Made by a program: the position numbers and the translations under genes. From Isoetes taiwanensis (taxonomy: Eukaryota; Streptophyta; Lycopodiopsida; Isoetales; Isoetaceae): DNA of 64,000 nt. Each line of letters starts with the position of its first letter. Position 1 is the first letter of the stretch. The stretch spans positions 9,990,099 to 10,054,098 of the forward strand of contig JAJEKV010000032.1 in the NCBI GenBank assembly GCA_021234155.1, in the 5' to 3' direction. A model generated the notes under the pieces. That model did no database searches. It saw nothing but the letters and a program-made list of their open reading frames with translations, and had not been told where the DNA came from. This document shows, in pieces, positions 1 to 10,603 of the stretch.

Positions 1-518
1 ACCGACAGGTTTTAAATTTTAAATGTCGGTATAGATTTATACGAGGAGCTGTAATTTATGTTCTCTAATGTTCGCATTTAATGCCCTTTGTATTGTTTTG
101 GAAATCCACTAAGAAAGTTTAAATGGGTTCTCTTATTCTGTCTCCAGCAATGTCTAATTAAAGCAACTACCACTTCTTTTCCACATACTTTATTCTTTAC
201 TTTTTGTAAATTGCACTTTAGAGGCACTTGCAGACTTTTTGTACAAAAGGACACACTGCTTATGCTTCCTTTTTAACAACAATTAATTTGCTGGTTCTTT
301 AATATTTGCTTTAACCTCCTCAAAACCGTCTCTTTTGATTTTTTTTTTCCAACACATTTCTATAAAAGTGCTACTTTTTATGGGATTTATTGACCGCCAA
401 GTGTTCAACAATCCTTCCTGCTCCCTTTTTTGTCTCTTTTTTAAACTTTCAAAAATTTTCAAAGGAATCTTTCAAGCGCACTTCTTAAATAAGTGCGTTT
501 CATTTTAAACCTTGTTTG
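1..518. other. Leading non-coding stretch
   Basis: No coding region can be supported here; the one reading frame (88-276) is low-complexity and T-rich. The first 30 bases form an imperfect hairpin with arms ACCGACA (1-7) and TGTCGGT (24-30), followed by a single relative of the 14-bp palindrome that is clustered near 33.8 kb (GTATAGATTTATAC). L1 copy A begins abruptly at about 519. Confidence 0.5.
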
Positions 519-1009
519 AGGGCAAAAAAAAAATTGTCATTGTGGAGCCAAGTCAACCTATGCCCTGTTCTGATTCAGAATCTGAGGAAGATTTGCCAAG
601 TGGTATGTACAAAGGGAAATGCTCAAAGTTTTTTGAGGTATCCCCTTTAATGGCCCAAAATTTTTTTCCTACAGAGGTGAAAGGAAATTCAAATCAGGAA
701 CCTGAGAAGATTGTTACAGGCCCTGAGTTCTTCATAGAAACAGAAATGCATAGGTCTCCTCCTGTTTCAAAAGAGAATACACCTTCTGCTATTGCAGAAC
801 ATGGTACGAATGAGAGATAGGAAGCTGGGCCCTTAGAGCAAGTAGATATAGTACTTTCTGCCCCTGATGAACTGGAAATTCTATCATCTCACAAGAGAAA
901 GTAGATGAATTATACACCTCAATTCCAGCCAGGTCATTAAAACTAGAAATTGAAGACAATTTAATTTCTTTAATGATGACCCTACCTCACATACCAGGGA
1001 AAGATCTCA

Positions 1010-1219
1010 ATGAAGGTTATTACTTGGAACCTCAAAGGCATCAAAGGTCCTCTCAAAAGAAGGGGAGCTATAATTGCTCTAAGAGAAATGAGGGCAGATG
1101 TCCTTTTACTTCAAAAACATAGACTCCCTGCTTATGAAGCTGCAAATTTGAGGAAATGGATCTATTCATACTGTGATTCCATTTGGTCACCTGCAATTGG
1201 AGATATTGCTACAATTTAG
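1010..1219 (+). pseudogene. L1 endonuclease N-terminus, copy A (broken)
   Basis: Starts MKVITWNLKGIKGP, the usual opening of a plant L1 apurinic-like endonuclease (WNxRG). The second catalytic motif, normally LLQE(T/H)xL with the metal-binding Glu, reads LLQKHRL here, so Glu is replaced by Lys. A TAG stop ends the frame at 1219 and homology continues in shifted frames to about 1740. The copy-B equivalent (5288-5497) has both the same Lys and the same stop. Confidence 0.8.
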
Positions 1220-2188
1220 AGAGGGATCACATCTACTAGTGGATATTGTGCTTCTTTAGAAAAATGTCATGTGTTTTTCTGAATATTGAAGACAAGATTC
1301 TTGGATTTTTTAATGTCTATGCCTCAACAGAACCAAATGAGGGAGCATCAATGGCAGTAAATGAGGATTTGGCAACAGAGTCAACATGCTTATAACTGGA
1401 CGGTAACAGGGGACTTCAACAACACTCCCTCATGGGAGCAGAAGATGGGCAAAAAGCTGAATATGTCTTGAGGTGAGAAGATTGAATGGAGTAAGTTCAC
1501 CTCCCTTTTTGTATATCAGTCCCCTTGTTCATCTAATGTTTTCTCATGGAGCAACAAGAGGAAATATAAGGACAGAATTTTTTATCCTTTAGACACGTTC
1601 TACATTCAAAACCCCTTTTCCAACCTCTGGACAGGGGCAACTATAACCTCAGATTATGGGACTTCCATATCTGACCATTTTCCTCAAATCCTACAGTCAA
1701 GGTCTGAGGTGAATAGGTAAAAGTCCAAGTCTACCACTTTCAAGCTCTTTACTGGCAAATAGCAAATTCAATGAGGATTTCAAGTTATTTTTTCAATTTC
1801 TTTCCAAGATTGGTAGCAGTGGATGTATGAAAAAATTTAATGAGAAATTTAAACAGATCAAGGCTTGGATAAAAGAGTGGGAAAAAGGTGGATGCAGAGT
1901 AAGAAGACAGAATAAGTTGAGAGTTATAGGCAGGTAAAGGAGGTGAGAGAGAAACTCTTCCAAGACAAGAATAATTCAGCACTTCAACAGGTTAGGAGAC
2001 ATTGGAGCTTAAGGTCAAATATCTGGCTATTAGGAGTAAATGTCTATTGACCAACTGCAGAATAGAATATCAAATAATGTGATTACAAAAGTTAAAAATG
2101 ATGAGGGTGCATTGTTGGAGAATATTGAAGATACAATATCTCCAAAGAAAAATAGATGGACACTGGTAAATCGAATGAATTTTTTGGC

Positions 2189-2190
<2 letters not shown>

Positions 2191-2221
<31 letters not shown>

Positions 2222-2706
2222 TATTAACGTCCTCGGAAGCCCGAAGGCTATGGGACAAGAAAGATACATGTCTAGTACAATCAATGAGGTAGAGTAAGAG
2301 AGAGCTGATCAAAACTCTATCTGCAGATAATAAAAACACTAGCAGAGTCCAACATTGTTCAAAAGCTCTCGAAGAAAATTCCCTAGGTGAGGGAGTGAGG
2401 GAAGGTGTCGAAACAGCTCGTGCATAGGTAGAGTCCAATCAATCCTGGAATATTTGGCGCGAAGGGTGTCATGTCTATGACAAAAGTATATGGCATGTTT
2501 CTCTGTTTCTATATCCTCTTTGCACGCACAAATCCTCTGGCTCTCCTCAATTTTCAACCATCTCCCCTTCTCAATCATTAGGCAGTGAGAACTCACACGG
2601 AGGCGAGCAATGGCCCTGATTTGTCCTGGGAACATGCCGTGAAGACACAGATATGGCTGGATAGCATGACTACGCTCTGGATTAAAATATCTAATATAAT
2701 TCAATA
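2191..2706 (-). mobile_element. Antisense 5'-truncated LINE nested in L1 copy A
   Basis: Copy B is uninterrupted at the matching place (6493-6510), so this block is an insertion. Read on the minus strand it ends in a (TTA)n tail (about 2191-2222 on the plus strand) preceded by a GC-richer trailer. The frame at 2704-2339 encodes an RT C-terminal, zinc-finger-like region: a SSHxLxIExGRW stretch, then C-x-C ... E-x-E-x-H-A ... C ... R-A-K-Y. The same arrangement closes the LINE at 39.3-43.1 kb, so this is a truncated relative of that non-L1 family. Confidence 0.8.
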
Positions 2707-3599
2707 AGATGATATTGAGGATGAGGAGCTGTAAACTTTAAAGAACATGGAACATGGAAAGAGTCCTGGCCAGAATGGTCTTCCACCTAAGTTTTACACT
2801 CATTTTTTGAATACACACATTAAAGGATAATGTGATTACTTTGGTTTATAGTTCTTGGCCTTCCCAAGTTTTACATCCGTCCATAAATGCAGGGCTCATT
2901 GTACACTCATATCAAAAGTGGGAAACCCCATTCTTTTTTATGATTGGAGGCCAATTTCCCTCACAAATACAACCTATAAGCTAATTGCAAAATATATGGC
3001 TAATAGCTTCAAGCTAACCTTGATGCACACCATTGATTCAGTCTAGTCTGGCTTTCTTTCAAATAGAAGTATCTTGGATAATTACATTGGAGCTTTTGAG
3101 GGATTACAGTGGAACAAGCTGTCAAAACAGGGTTGTTTGTTCCTTAAGCTCGACTTCAAGAGCATATGATACTATTAAATGGCCCTTTTTATACAAAGCT
3201 ATGAGCAAATTGGGTTTTCCAGACAGAATAATTCAGAAGATTCATGGTCTTGATTCCTCTGCAGGATCCACAATCCTTGTTAATAGTTCTTCCACCAATT
3301 TGTTTTCAATCCAAAGAGGTGTAAGGCAGGGATGCCCTCTGGCCCCCTACCCTTTTTTTATTGTGGCTGAAATAGTCACCAGAATTACAAAATACATATT
3401 CGAATTGATGGGAGGAGGCGGGAGAATGTGCACCTAGAGGGTGTTTTAGGGTTAAGAAAAGTGGAGATAGAACAGACCCCATAGGGGCATTTTGGGTTTG
3501 CCAACAGTACGGGGCACAGATTTCGAGAGCAGGAGAATGATGTAGGGGACAGTTTTCCGGGGGTTGAGCAGATAAAGGCAGATAAGGAGAGAAAGACAG

Positions 3600-5097
3600 T
3601 TTATTTGGACATTTTAACTAAAAACAAGAAGATCCTTGAACAGTATTTTGGGAAATTGTTACAAAAGGGACAGAGCCAGATAATAGATTTGGTTAAGGGA
3701 GCTTTTGAATTGGAAGACTCCCCTGCTAATGGCAAGATATTGTAGATAGGAGATTTTTTGGTGCATCTTGATACTGCGAACCAGAATACCAACAGGATGG
3801 TCAGGACGAGAAGGCAGGCAGGAAACACTGTAGTCGAATGCAATCTCAGATAGGGGAGCCCATTCTGGAACACGCGAATGGAATGCAAAGAACTGTGCAA
3901 GAGGAAATCAACAGCAAGGAAAGACGGGAAATCAAAGATAAGAAGCCTATTTTGAATCATGATTTTATTAAAGATAGGCTTAAATCATTCGGTGCAAAGC
4001 CCTCATTGGTTGTGTTAGACATCCAAGGAGGTTAAAATTAATCGCATCTATTGGCTGAATTTCCTATAGTTTCTGGTGGAATGCGCCCAGGAAAGGGCTT
4101 CTAATTTTTTGCTGAAGCAAGGAACAATATTCAAGGCAAATACTCAATTTCTTTTCTAGAAATGGAGCCCTGCTTTCGATTCTCAAAACCCAAAACAACT
4201 ACATCATCCAGCTTGGACTTCGATTCAAGGTTTGAACCCGATGTACTGGAGTGAGGAAATTGTTCAAAATCTTTTCAAGGATGTGGGAGAGTACATTGGG
4301 ATAGAGAATGTGCCAGAAAAGGCACCGCTGTGGATACAACTAGACTTGCACAAAGAAATTCCAAGCTGCATAAATTATGTGGATTTTTTTGGAATAAATA
4401 AGCAGTTGAAGATAGAATGGTCGGGGGTTGCCTTTACCATGCAATGTATGTGGGCTAAGGCTACATGGAGGAGAAATCTATTCGGGTACTGACAAACCCA
4501 GATAAACAATCTTAAAAAATTCAGCAGATAATGAATGGATCACTCCAACGTGGAAAAACAAAGACAAGAAGAAGCAAAATATCAATGGAAGTGTCAAGAT
4601 GAAGAAAAGATATCAGAAAAAGAGAGAGGAGGAAGGTGATAATAAAAAACAAAACAAGGGATGGGTAAAAAAAAAATATCCTCACAATGCCAAGAAATGA
4701 AGGTTCTGAACAAACCCCCTCTGCAAAAAATGAAAGAGCCAATGAAGAACTCTTCAAAGGAGAAGCTTTCAGAGAAAATAGTTGCTAAGAATCTTAGGGC
4801 AAAAAAAAAATTGTCATTGTGGAGCCAAGTCAACCTATGCCCTGTTCTGATTCAGAATCTGAGGAAGATTTGCCAAGCGGTATGTACAAAGGGAAATGCT
4901 CAAAGTTTTTTGAGGTATCCTCTTTAATGGCCCAAAATCTTTTTCCGACAGAGGAGAAAGGAAACTCAACTCAGGAACCTGAGAAGATTGTTATGGGCCC
5001 TGACTTCCCCATAGAAACAAAAATGCATAGGTCTCCTCCTATTTCAAAAGAGAAAATGCCTTCTGCTCTTGCAGAACAAGGTACGAATGAGAGATAG
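3600..5097 (+). pseudogene. L1 ORF1 (RNA-binding protein) remnant, copy B
   Basis: The segment 4035-4492 reads in pieces as the DUF4283-like core of plant L1 ORF1: an INRIYWLNF start, LLKQGTIFKANTQF, then GLNPMYWSEE and APLWIQLDLHKEIP. It aligns block by block with the intact ORF1 at 61873-62994 (same order of INSIYW, NPMYWNE and QIDLLKPIP). Stops at 3742 and around 3855 and 4160 break it. The CCHC knuckle seen in the intact copy is degraded here. The acidic Ser/Glu-rich tail (4819-5097) ends in a stop shared with copy A. Confidence 0.75.
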
Positions 5098-6529
5098 GAA
5101 GCTGGGCCCTTAAAGAAGGTAGATATAGTACTTTCTGCCCCTGGTGAACTGGAAATTCTATCATCTCACAAGAGAAAGTAGATGAATTCTACACCCCAAT
5201 TCCAGCCATAGTCATTAAAACTAGAAATTGAAGACAATTTAATTTCTTTGATGATGGCCCTACCTCACATACTAGGGAAAGATCTCAATGAAGGTTATTA
5301 CTTGGAACTTCAGAGGCATCAAAGGTCCTCTCAAAAGCAGGGGAGCTATAATTGCTCTAAGAGAAATGAGGGCAGATGTCCTTTTACTTCAAAAACATAG
5401 ACTCCCTGCTTATGAAGCTGCAAAATTGAGGAAATGGATCTATTCAGACTGTGATTCCATTTGGTCACCTGCAATTGGAGATATTGCTACAATTTAGAGA
5501 GGGATCACATCTACTGGTGGATATTGTGCTTCTTTAGAAAGATGGTCATGTGTTTTTCTGAATACTGAAGACGGGATTCTTGGATTTTTTAATGTCTATG
5601 CCTCAACAGAACCAAATGAGAGAGCACCAATGGCAGTAAATGAGGATTTGGCAACAGAGTCAACAACCTGATAACTGGATGGTAACAGGGGACTTCAACA
5701 ACACTCCCTTATGGGAGCAGAAGATGGGCAAAAAGCTGAATATGTCTTGAGGTGAGAAGATTAAATGGAGTAAGTTCACCTCCCTTTTTGTATATCAGTC
5801 CCCTTGTTCATCTAATGTTTTCTCGTGGAGCAACAAGAGGAAATGCAAGGACAGAAATTTTTATCTTTGAGACAGGTTCTACATTCGAAACCCCTTTTTC
5901 AACCTCTGGACAGGGGCAACTATAACATCAAATTATGGGAGTTCCATACCTGATCATTTTCCTCAAATCCTACAGTCAAGGTCTGAGATGAATAGACAAA
6001 AGTCCAAGTCTACCACTTTCAAGCTCCACCTCTTTACTGGCAAATAGCAAATTCAATGAGGATTTCAAGTTATTTTTTCAATTCCTTTCCAAGATTGGTT
6101 GCAGTGGATGTATAAAAAAAATTTAGTGAGAAATTTAAACATATCAAGGCTTGGATAAAAGAGTGGGAAAAAAATGGATGCAGAGTAAGAAGATAGAAAA
6201 AGTTGAGATTTATAGACAGGTAAAGGAGATGAGAGAGAAACTCTTCCAAGACAAGAACAATTCAGCACTTCAACAAGTTGAGAAGATCTTGGAGCTTAAG
6301 GTCAAACATCTGGCTATTAGGAGTAGTAAATGTCTATTGAACAACTGCAGAATAGAATATCAAATAATGTGATTACAAAAGTTAAAAATGATGAGGGTGC
6401 ATTGTTGGAGAATATTGAAGATATTCGGAGCTTCTATCAATATCTCCAAAGAAAAATAGATGGACACTGGTAACTCGAATGAATTTTTTTGGCTTGATAA
6501 ATCAATAAGATGATATTGAGGATGAGGAG

Positions 6530-7320
6530 CTGTTGAAGATTTTGGATGAAAGGGAGATTGTGGAAACTTTAAAGAACATGGAACATGGAAAGAGTCCTGG
6601 TCCGAATGGTCTTCCACCTAAGTTTTACACTCATTTTTGGAATATGTTAAAGGATAATGTGATTACTTTGGTCTAGGGTGCTCGGTCTTCCCAAGTTTTA
6701 CATCCATCCATAAATGCAGGACTCATTACACTCATATCAAAAGTGGAAAACCCCATTCTTTTTAGTGATTGGAGGCCAATTTCCCTCACAAATACAATCT
6801 ATAAGCTAATTGCAAAAATTATAGCTAATATCTTCAAGCTAACCTTGATGAACATCATTGATTCAGTCTAGTATGGCTTTCTTTCAAATAGGAGTATCTT
6901 AGATAGTTACATTGGAGCTTTTGAGGGATTACAATGGAACAAGCTGTCAAAACAAGGTTGTTTGCTCCTTAAGATCGACTTCAAGAGAGCATATGATACC
7001 ATTAAATGGCCCTTTTTATACAGAGATATGAGCAAATTGGATCTTTCAGACAGAATAATTCAGAAGATTCATGGTCTTAATTCCTCTGCAGGTTCCACAA
7101 TCCTTGTTAATGGTTCTTCCACCAATTTCTTTTCAATCCAAAGAGGTGTAAGGCAGGGATGCCCTCTGCCCCCTAGCCTTTTTTTTATTGTGGCTGAAAT
7201 AGTCACCAGAGTTACAAAATACATGTTGGAAAGAAAAGAAATTTAGGGGCTGGAACTTCCCCGGGATCATGATGTTTTGACAGTCATGCAATATGCTGAT
7301 GATACGTTTTGTTTTTTTTT
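6530..7320 (+). pseudogene. L1 reverse transcriptase domain, copy B
   Basis: Finger motif KSPGPNGLPPKFY near 6590, FSDWRPISLTN near 6760, motif A KIDFKRAYDTIKWPF at 6975-7010, motif B GVRQGCPLPP at 7145-7175 and motif C YADDT near 7290. Motif C lies beyond a stop (7245) and is followed by a T-run of about 17 at 7308-7325, which shifts the frame. The catalytic aspartates survive in the DNA, but no continuous protein could be made. Confidence 0.8.
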
Positions 7321-8407
7321 TTTTTAAATGGCGGTCACAGTATTAGTAACTTCATACAGGGGCTCCAACTTTTTGGAGAAGCATCGAGAGTGTATTTGAA
7401 CATGAATATTCTTGAGACAGAGAAGAAGGAAATTGGAGGCATTCAGTGCTTGGCTAAAGGGACAACTACTAAACTCCTTAGTCTGCCTTTGGCAATAGAC
7501 ATGAATATGCAAGGTTTGTGGTCAAGCATTGTAAACAGAATAAAAAAGAAATTGACCCAGTATCCTTCCACTCTATCTTTAGCTAGAAGAGTGGAAATAG
7601 ATAATAGTGTAATAACGAGCACACATGTTTATTTCTCATCAGCAGTAATTGCAAATATGAAATCCTACATAGAGATCGAGGCTGCTATTCAAGGTTTTTA
7701 TATGGAATAAACATTACAAAGTAGCTTGGTACAATCTAATGAGACCCAGGAAGGAAGGGGGCCTGGGCTATAAGGATCTTTCCCAGCAAGCTCAGGCTTT
7801 AGCTGCCAAATTAGTTTGGAGGGCAGTAATGGGATCCTCATCCCCTACAATGAAACTCATAAGGTACTAGATCTCCCTTAAATTTATTATTTCCCCCTAC
7901 TTTTTTCATAATAATCTTATATATTTTCTAATCTGTCTCAATGCTACCAAGGATAGAACTCAGCTCTACCCATGTTTTCCATCTGTTATCAACTCTCAGA
8001 CCCCCCAGAGTACTTAACCCTGCTAGCAACCATTTTTTGTATCTTTGAGGATGCTTTAGAGCAAGGCAACCATCTTGAGGGTTAGATAGTCCCATGTGTC
8101 AACAGAAATGCAGGTCCCGGCATTCAATATTATTTTCACTTTCTCTGAAAATAAGGGCAAGTTGGTTCTAGGTTTTGAAGATCCTTTTCATGATCTGTGA
8201 AGGGCTATCAACGCAAAAAATGGCTACAAGGTCTCGAGGATATACCCTCTGCTTCTCTCGAGTCCTTCTTTAAAAATTTTAAATAAATGGCGATGTGAAG
8301 GACATAAAGCTATCAAAATTGCTAAACAGGGTTGGAAACAATACTGTGCAAGAAAGCTTATTATCTTCAGATGGCTGGTTTTAAAATAAAGTCTCACTTG
8401 TAACACA

Positions 8408-8677
8408 ATGGCAGCAAAATACTGTGATATTATAGATGAAACTTGTGGAGTGGGCTGTGGGAATGAAGAAACCCCTCTTCATATTTTCCAATGTCCATGG
8501 TTACAGCCGTTTTGGAATTGGATTAGAAACTTGATCATTAAAACTCCAGGTGTCACCAGCAGCAGCAGTTTCCTTGATGAAAATAATCTCTTTATTCTAC
8601 TGTCAGAACAATTGTTTTATGGTGCATTTGGATCCATAGAAACAGAGTCAATATTCAGCATCTCCATCCGAATATGA
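8408..8677 (+). pseudogene. L1 ORF2 C-terminal zinc-binding domain (zf-RVT), copy B
   Basis: 89-residue frame with C-G-V-G-C-G-N-E-E-T-P-L-H-I-F-Q-C-P-W, the usual Cx3C...HxxxxC pattern found after the RT of plant L1 elements, followed by WNWIRNL. An upstream out-of-frame stretch (8278-8400) supplies the WR...GxxxCxRK region that normally precedes it. Part of copy B, non-functional. Confidence 0.75.
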
Positions 8678-8940
8678 ATTGGTTAAAATGACAATTTTTA
8701 GCCAAGTTGATTGAAACTGCAATTGCTCACAAAAGAGAAAAGGGACTGGAGTATGACAGGTTGTGGGACAAAATAGGCTCTTTCAGGGGTATTTTTAACT
8801 TCTTTATACTCTTTCTCAGCAGGACAAAGAAGAATCTCTAGACTCTTTTTTTGGGCCATCAGGCTGGTCCTTGGCCAATCATCAGCTAACTTTGTCTTTC
8901 GTTTATTTCTTGCAGCTCAATTTAATAAACTCAAGGCACA

Positions 8941-9217
8941 AGGATCCTATCGAATCTTCCATCAAGAAGCACAGATGACTCGGATGGACACTCTAATCTT
9001 CCTGAAGGCATATATCATCAGGGCAAAAGCATTGAGGAGGATTCTGAAAGAGATGGATTTATGGCAGCATAACTCTCTTAAGCCAATCTTCAAGAAGCTT
9101 TTCCAAGAGCAGCAGGCACAGAGGGAAGCCATACCCATTACGCTTTTGGATAATACCTTATACACAATCCAAGAGTTGGATGACTGTCTTCGATCTTGGA
9201 GACCTGATACCGGCTGA
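8941..9217 (+). other. Unidentified domain, first of a tandem pair
   Basis: Open frame of 80 residues from 8975. Core: RAKALRRILKEMDLWQHNSL, then KPIFKKLFQEQQ and LLDNTLYTIQELDDCLRS. It is clearly related to the frame at 9322-9606, which has AKAIKKVL, W, NNLKPYFESLF, LLDSTNYTAEDLDMLLR in the same order. I do not recognise the family. It may be the last part of the LINE copy B reading frame or a separate small gene; a TTTCTTGCAG just before 8917 could be a splice acceptor. No start or promoter can be chosen. Confidence 0.45.
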
Positions 9218-9321
9218 ACTTGGTGCTTTCTGAAAATTTAGCTTTAGACTTTCCATTGCTACAGTATTTTAAGAAAACTTTTTGATTTTTAGCGAGTGCT
9301 ATTTTAGACTTAAATCTGTTC

Positions 9322-9606
9322 ATGCCTGAGCAAGAAAACACTTTTAAGCAGCTAAGAAGAGAGATGGTTCATGCAAAAGCAATTAAGAAGGTGCTGAATA
9401 ATAAGGAGGTATGGAGATTCAACAATCTCAAACCATATTTTGAGAGTCTTTTCCCTAAATGGCAACAGAAAAGGCAAGCCCATGTTCTGCTACTCCTTGA
9501 CTCCACAAATTACACAGCAGAAGACTTGGACATGTTACTTAGGATGTTTGGCAAGAGAGACATCCCGGATTTTATACTGCATGAAAAACCCCAGTTTTGC
9601 TGCTAA
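9322..9606 (+). other. Unidentified domain, second of a tandem pair
   Basis: 94-residue ATG frame (MPEQENTFKQLRREMVHAKA...) related to the copy at 8975-9217, as described there. The two share the order [R/H]AKA..[RK][RK][IV]L - W - NSLKP/NNLKP - F - LLD - N - Y - LD - LLR and are separated by about 100 bp of T-rich sequence with no visible homology. Being open and ATG-led, it could be translated, but I see no TATA box or poly(A) signal placed for it. Function unknown. Confidence 0.4.
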
Positions 9607-10545
9607 AAAGCCTATGCTCCCTGTTCGCTATTCACTACCGACCATCGATACCCTATTTAGCCTATCAAATCTGGCGATCCAAGATGAACATGATAGAATC
9701 TGCTCTGAATCCAAATCTGTGTGCACAAGAGCAGATTCCTCCACCGAATTCGATGCAAGAACATGGCGCAAATCTTTGAGCTTTGATTTTAGAGCAAAGC
9801 CACAGCTTTGCGATCATGCTCGCCCGTCGATCGAACTTGCTTGACCGTACCATACCCAGATGCTTTTAACGGACGAGATTCATCCATAAAAACGTGGCAT
9901 TTAAACGCGAGCCTGGATTGCGGTGCAGAACAAGAAAAGAGGAAAAAGAATAATTACAAAATGATTTATATATGTTTTGAAAATTAATACCATTAAGTAC
10001 ACTGCCTCAAACCTTATAGTATTTCGTAAACCGTGTTATACAAAATACCAAAACTTGTACAAGCATACCCCACAAACAAGGATTGCTATCTACGGTCTAG
10101 ATCGAGGAATAATTTGCAAATATGCCTAAATAATATGCTATTAAGCGACGCAAAACTATTAGAGCATACTTACTCCATAATGTCTTATGTGTGAGGAATG
10201 GCAACCTCCTCATCCTCCTCTTGATTGTTCTCTGAAGCTAGGACAAACGGTGGCTAATCGTATTGTCCAGGTGGTGGAACATACAAATGGTGGCTAAATC
10301 GATTGTCCCTCTAGTGGAGCACCGAGGCAAGCACATAGGCATCAGTATAGAAATTTCACTATAGAAGTTATTTGTCTCACGCCCAATATATTCTTTTTGG
10401 AGTTATGAACACGAACCCCATAGCAAACAAGAGTTGAATTTCTTGAATCTAAAGACGTACAACATTGATTTGGTTGTATTGTAGCAGCAGCCAGCAGGCC
10501 GCCTACGAGGCCGCCATAGCCATGCGGATGCCTCCTCTTTTCTTG
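9607..10545. other. Spacer upstream of the LRR gene
   Basis: No gene recognised. The frame at 9440-9844 overlaps the previous domain and has no independent support. Between about 10248 and 10330 there is an imperfect two-copy repeat of about 41 bp (GGTGGCTAATCG / GGTGGCTAAATCG). The last 100 bases become GC-richer and lead into the LRR promoter. Confidence 0.5.
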
Positions 10546-10552
10546 TATATAA
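10546..10552 (+). promoter_or_regulatory. TATA box of the LRR gene
   Basis: TATATAA, 52 bp before the ATG at 10604, followed by a CT-rich leader (CCTCTCC, CCTCCTCCATC), the usual look of a plant core promoter. The transcription start itself cannot be fixed from sequence. Confidence 0.6.
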
Positions 10553-10603
10553 CCCTCTCCGTCATCCTATTTTATTCACATCCTCCTCCATCTTTTCATC
10601 AGC

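Larger units (their letters stand above)
519..3403 (+). mobile_element. L1-like LINE, copy A, broken at both ends
   Basis: Runs parallel to copy B (about 4797 to 7220) over its whole length with few substitutions. It starts at the GGGC plus A-run where copy B reads the same at 4798, so it lacks nearly all of ORF1, and it stops at about 3403 inside the reverse-transcriptase domain, before the YADD box. It holds the acidic ORF1 tail (522-820), an endonuclease start (1010-1219, motif WNLKGI), and RT pieces (from about 2740, and 3130-3403 with GVRQGCPL). Stops after NER at 820, after IGDIATI at 1219 and after IDSV at 3046 disable it. A nested antisense LINE sits at 2191-2706. Dead element; high certainty for L1-type, moderate for exact ends. 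Confidence 0.85.
3404..8930 (+). mobile_element. L1-like LINE, copy B, full-length but dead
   Basis: Contains, in order, ORF1 remnants (about 3600-4492), an acidic ORF1 tail (4797-5097), endonuclease (5288 to about 6000), RT (about 6530-7320, with KSPGPNGLP, KIDFKRAYDTIKWPF, GVRQGCPL and the QYADDT catalytic box at about 7284-7304), thumb/connection (7330-7860) and an RT-type zinc-binding domain (8408-8677, CxxxC...EETPLHIFQC). Many stops and frameshifts. The 3' end is not sharp; I see no clear poly(A) tail and put the limit near 8930. The 5' limit is placed where copy A stops matching; the GC-rich block 3404-3560 may be its 5' UTR. Confidence 0.8.

Noticed and set aside
88-276. 62-residue frame at the window start
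   Set aside because: Low-complexity, T-rich, no motif and no promoter; chance ORF.
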